Assembly: GCA_013041975.1 (NCBI GenBank)
Contig: JABDQZ010000175.1
Coordinates: forward strand, 1 to 7,391
DNA: 7,391 nucleotides
Source: Gammaproteobacteria bacterium
GTDB taxonomy: Bacteria; Pseudomonadota; Gammaproteobacteria; Chromatiales; Chromatiaceae
Direction: 5' to 3'
In this document: in pieces, positions 5,852-7,391 of the stretch
Layout of the letters: the number at the start of each line of letters is the position of its first letter
How positions within the stretch are numbered: the stretch's first letter is position 1
The notes under the pieces: model-generated
Told to the model about the DNA's origin: nothing
The model's input: only the letters and a program-made list of their open reading frames with translations
The model's database searches: none
Translations under genes and position numbers: made by a program

Positions 5852-6426
5852 TCAGTCTGTCTTCACTACCGCGCCCCATCCTGACTCTGAGCCTGATTTT
5901 CGTCGGTCTTGGAAGCTGGTACCTGGTGAATCAGGGAGATGAGGAGATAAAAAAAGGCCATCAGGAACTACCGCATGTGCCTCAATACTTCGTACGTGAT
6001 CTCGACATGACGGACATGGGTGCTGACGGTTTGCCGGAACGCCATGTTGAAAGCATTAACATGGTTCAATATCTGGATGACAACACCACAGAAATGGAGA
6101 ACCCACGCTATAATTTTTTTCGTCAGGACGGTGCTCCCTGGCACGTCAAGGCTGAACAGGGATGGCTGTCCAGCGATGGCGAGCTCGCCCTTTTATCCGG
6201 GCGTGTTACTATATTCCGACCAGCTACCAAAGATACCGCTTCATTCAAAATGGTGACCAGTGATCTGCGGGTACAGCCGGATAGTAATTACATGGAAACA
6301 GACAATCATGTCAACGCGAAAAGCGGCAAGGATGTGATCGATGCTGTTGGCATGCAGGCCTGGATGGGTGAGCCTGGCCGCATTAAATTTCTGTCGGAGG
6401 TGAAAGCAAATTATGTTCCGAGATAA
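5848..6426 (+). CDS. lptC: LptC, inner-membrane-anchored LPS transport protein
   Basis: LptC receives LPS from the LptB2FG extractor and passes it to LptA. The 192-residue product (E. coli 191) has one N-terminal membrane anchor (about 9-27, RPILTLSLIFVGLGSWYLV) and a periplasmic beta-jellyroll domain. Family features include PQYFVRDLDMTDMGADG (45-61), the MENPRYNFF strand, PWHVKAEQGWLSSDGELALL and a terminal segment with KFLSEVKANY. Sequence outside these is weakly conserved, as usual for LptC. The start is a TTG (5848-5850) sharing 4 bases with the kdsC stop (TTGA). No ATG exists before the membrane anchor, so a non-ATG start is well supported although no Shine-Dalgarno is visible; termination-reinitiation from kdsC is likely. 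Its 3' end overlaps lptA by 14 bases. Confidence 0.95.
   Translation: MISLSSLPRPILTLSLIFVGLGSWYLVNQGDEEIKKGHQELPHVPQYFVRDLDMTDMGADGLPERHVESINMVQYLDDNTTEMENPRYNFFRQDGAPWHVKAEQGWLSSDGELALLSGRVTIFRPATKDTASFKMVTSDLRVQPDSNYMETDNHVNAKSGKDVIDAVGMQAWMGEPGRIKFLSEVKANYVPR
6396..6403 (+). promoter_or_regulatory. Strong Shine-Dalgarno site of lptA inside lptC
   Basis: GGAGGTGA, a near-perfect complement of the 16S rRNA 3' end, lies 9 bases before the lptA ATG at 6413. It fixes the lptA start inside the lptC reading frame, and is by far the best ribosome site in the plus-strand operon. LptA may therefore be made in excess of its neighbours. Confidence 0.75.
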
Positions 6427-6904
6427 ACTGTTTATTTTTTTATTGGTTGCCTGTTTTTCAGCAAACAGCTGGGCACTTTCCTCAGACAAGGATCAGCCGG
6501 TTTCGATCGAGGCAGACAGCGTGGATATCGATGAAACCAAAGAAACGGCGATCTATAAAGGCAATGTGATCCTGGTACAGGGCAGTATCAATCTCAAGGC
6601 CAGGAAAGTCATCGTTTATGATTTCCAGAGTGATAACGCCCATATCGTCGCTACCGGCAACCAGGTCAACTTCAGCCAGAAGCAGGACAATTCTGCCGAC
6701 CTGATCAAGGGCCGCGCCAACAAGGTCGAGTATGGCATTAACAGCGCCAGGCTGGAACTGACCGGCAAGGGCTCCCTGGTCAAAGGCAAAAACACCTTTC
6801 ACAATGACAAAATTATTTATGACCGCGAAAAAGCCATCGTCAAGGCTGGTACCTCTGCCAAAGGGAAGGAACGTGTGAAAATCACCATCGGTGGCAAGAA
6901 ATAA
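6413..6904 (+). CDS. lptA: LptA, periplasmic LPS bridge protein
   Basis: LptA polymerises head-to-tail between LptC and LptD to form the periplasmic bridge along which LPS travels. The 163-residue product (E. coli 185) begins with a Sec signal peptide (1-21; hydrophobic core KLFIFLLVACFSA, likely cut SWA21|L22). The mature protein is a single OstA/LptA beta-jellyroll: QPVSIEADSVDIDETKETAI (28-47), YKGNVILVQGSINLKARKV (48-66), then the typical A.GNQVNFSQK and a repeat of strands down to KIIYDREKAIVKAG. The C-terminus is basic (GKERVKITIGGKK). The start ATG lies within the last codons of lptC and has a strong ribosome site. lptB begins 4 bases after the stop. Confidence 0.97.
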   Translation: MFRDKLFIFLLVACFSANSWALSSDKDQPVSIEADSVDIDETKETAIYKGNVILVQGSINLKARKVIVYDFQSDNAHIVATGNQVNFSQKQDNSADLIKGRANKVEYGINSARLELTGKGSLVKGKNTFHNDKIIYDREKAIVKAGTSAKGKERVKITIGGKK

Positions 6905-6908
6905 CAAT

Positions 6909-7391
6909 ATGAGCAAACTGGTTGCCCTGAACCTGAGCAAATCCTATAAACAAAAAACCGTTGTCCATGATGTTTCACTGGAAGTTAACCATGGTGAAGT
7001 GGTAGGACTGCTTGGACCCAATGGAGCAGGGAAAACAACCAGTTTTTACATGATCGTAGGACTCATTCCTATTGACGAAGGCACAGTGTCTCTGGATGAC
7101 GAAATCATCACGCATGCCCCCATGCACAAACGCGGTCAACTTGGCCTGGGGTACCTGGCGCAAGAACCATCGGTCTTCAAACGCCTGAGCGTAAAAAACA
7201 ACATTCTGGCCATTCTTGAATCCTGTGGTGATTATAACAGCGTGCAACGCAACGAACTTTGCGTCAAATTGCTCCACGATCTCAATATCGGTCATTTGTC
7301 CGAAAATCTTGCCATGAGTCTTTCTGGCGGAGAGCGGCGCCGACTGGAAATTGCCCGCGCCCTGGCTGTCAATCCCCGCTTTATCCTGCTT
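6909..7391 (+). CDS. lptB: LptB, ATPase of the LPS exporter (partial, cut by right edge)
   Basis: LptB is the cytoplasmic ATPase dimer that, with LptF and LptG, extracts LPS from the inner membrane and drives it through the LptC-LptA bridge. The frame is open from the ATG at 6909 to the window end, 161 codons of an expected 240 or so. Walker A is GPNGAGKTT (36-44), the Q-loop is YLAQEPSVFKRLSV (82-95; Q85 and F90, the latter in the groove that contacts the transmembrane partners), and the ABC signature is LSGGERRR (138-145). The sequence stops at PRFILL, just before the Walker B acidic residues, so the catalytic Glu and switch His are outside the window. The Q-loop has Ala where E. coli has Pro (YLPQ). 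Ribosome binding is weak (GGTGG about 14 bases upstream), so coupling to lptA is likely. rpoN usually follows in relatives. Confidence 0.97.
   Translation, partial: MSKLVALNLSKSYKQKTVVHDVSLEVNHGEVVGLLGPNGAGKTTSFYMIVGLIPIDEGTVSLDDEIITHAPMHKRGQLGLGYLAQEPSVFKRLSVKNNILAILESCGDYNSVQRNELCVKLLHDLNIGHLSENLAMSLSGGERRRLEIARALAVNPRFILL

Noticed and set aside
6482..6940. 152-residue open frame on the minus strand
   Set aside because: Antisense to lptA, whose sense frame has a signal peptide, ribosome site and family match.
6975..7295. 106-residue open frame on the minus strand
   Set aside because: Antisense to lptB; no start signal or recognisable domain.

Overview
The window is a chromosomal envelope-biogenesis locus of a gammaproteobacterium. 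Gene order and protein sequences match the conserved mlaFEDCB <-> yrbG-kdsD-kdsC-lptC-lptA-lptB arrangement known from Escherichia coli and its relatives. The proteins are clearly diverged from the enteric versions, and two extra genes sit at the divergent centre, so a non-enteric (possibly environmental or marine) gammaproteobacterium is likely. Genus cannot be read from this sequence.

Left part (1-2439, minus strand): the phospholipid-transport operon mlaF-mlaE-mlaD-mlaC, tightly packed with 4-base overlaps or gaps of a few bases. mlaC runs off the left edge after 122 codons, and mlaB would be expected beyond it. MlaF (ATPase), MlaE (permease) and MlaD (MCE protein) form the inner-membrane complex. 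MlaC is the periplasmic shuttle.

Centre (2440-3346): a 71-base gap holding a candidate mlaF promoter; a minus-strand gene for a shortened DUF72/YecE-like protein; a 12-base perfect palindrome on which two divergent start codons nearly touch; a small plus-strand gene for a putative zinc-binding (C..HH..CxxC) protein; and a 46-base leader with short inverted repeats before yrbG. These two small genes are the least understood part of the window.

Right part (3347-7391, plus strand): yrbG (CaCA-family cation antiporter), kdsD and kdsC (two steps of Kdo synthesis for LPS inner core), lptC and lptA (inner-membrane anchor and periplasmic bridge of LPS export), and lptB (LPS-export ATPase, cut by the right edge). 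Genes abut or overlap, which points to one transcript and translational coupling.

Together the locus builds and maintains the asymmetric outer membrane: one operon makes Kdo and exports LPS to the outer leaflet, the other removes misplaced phospholipids from it. Every gene outside the centre is a recognisable housekeeping gene. I found no mobile element, CRISPR array, RNA gene or clear intrinsic terminator. There is no gene-free stretch over 300 bases.
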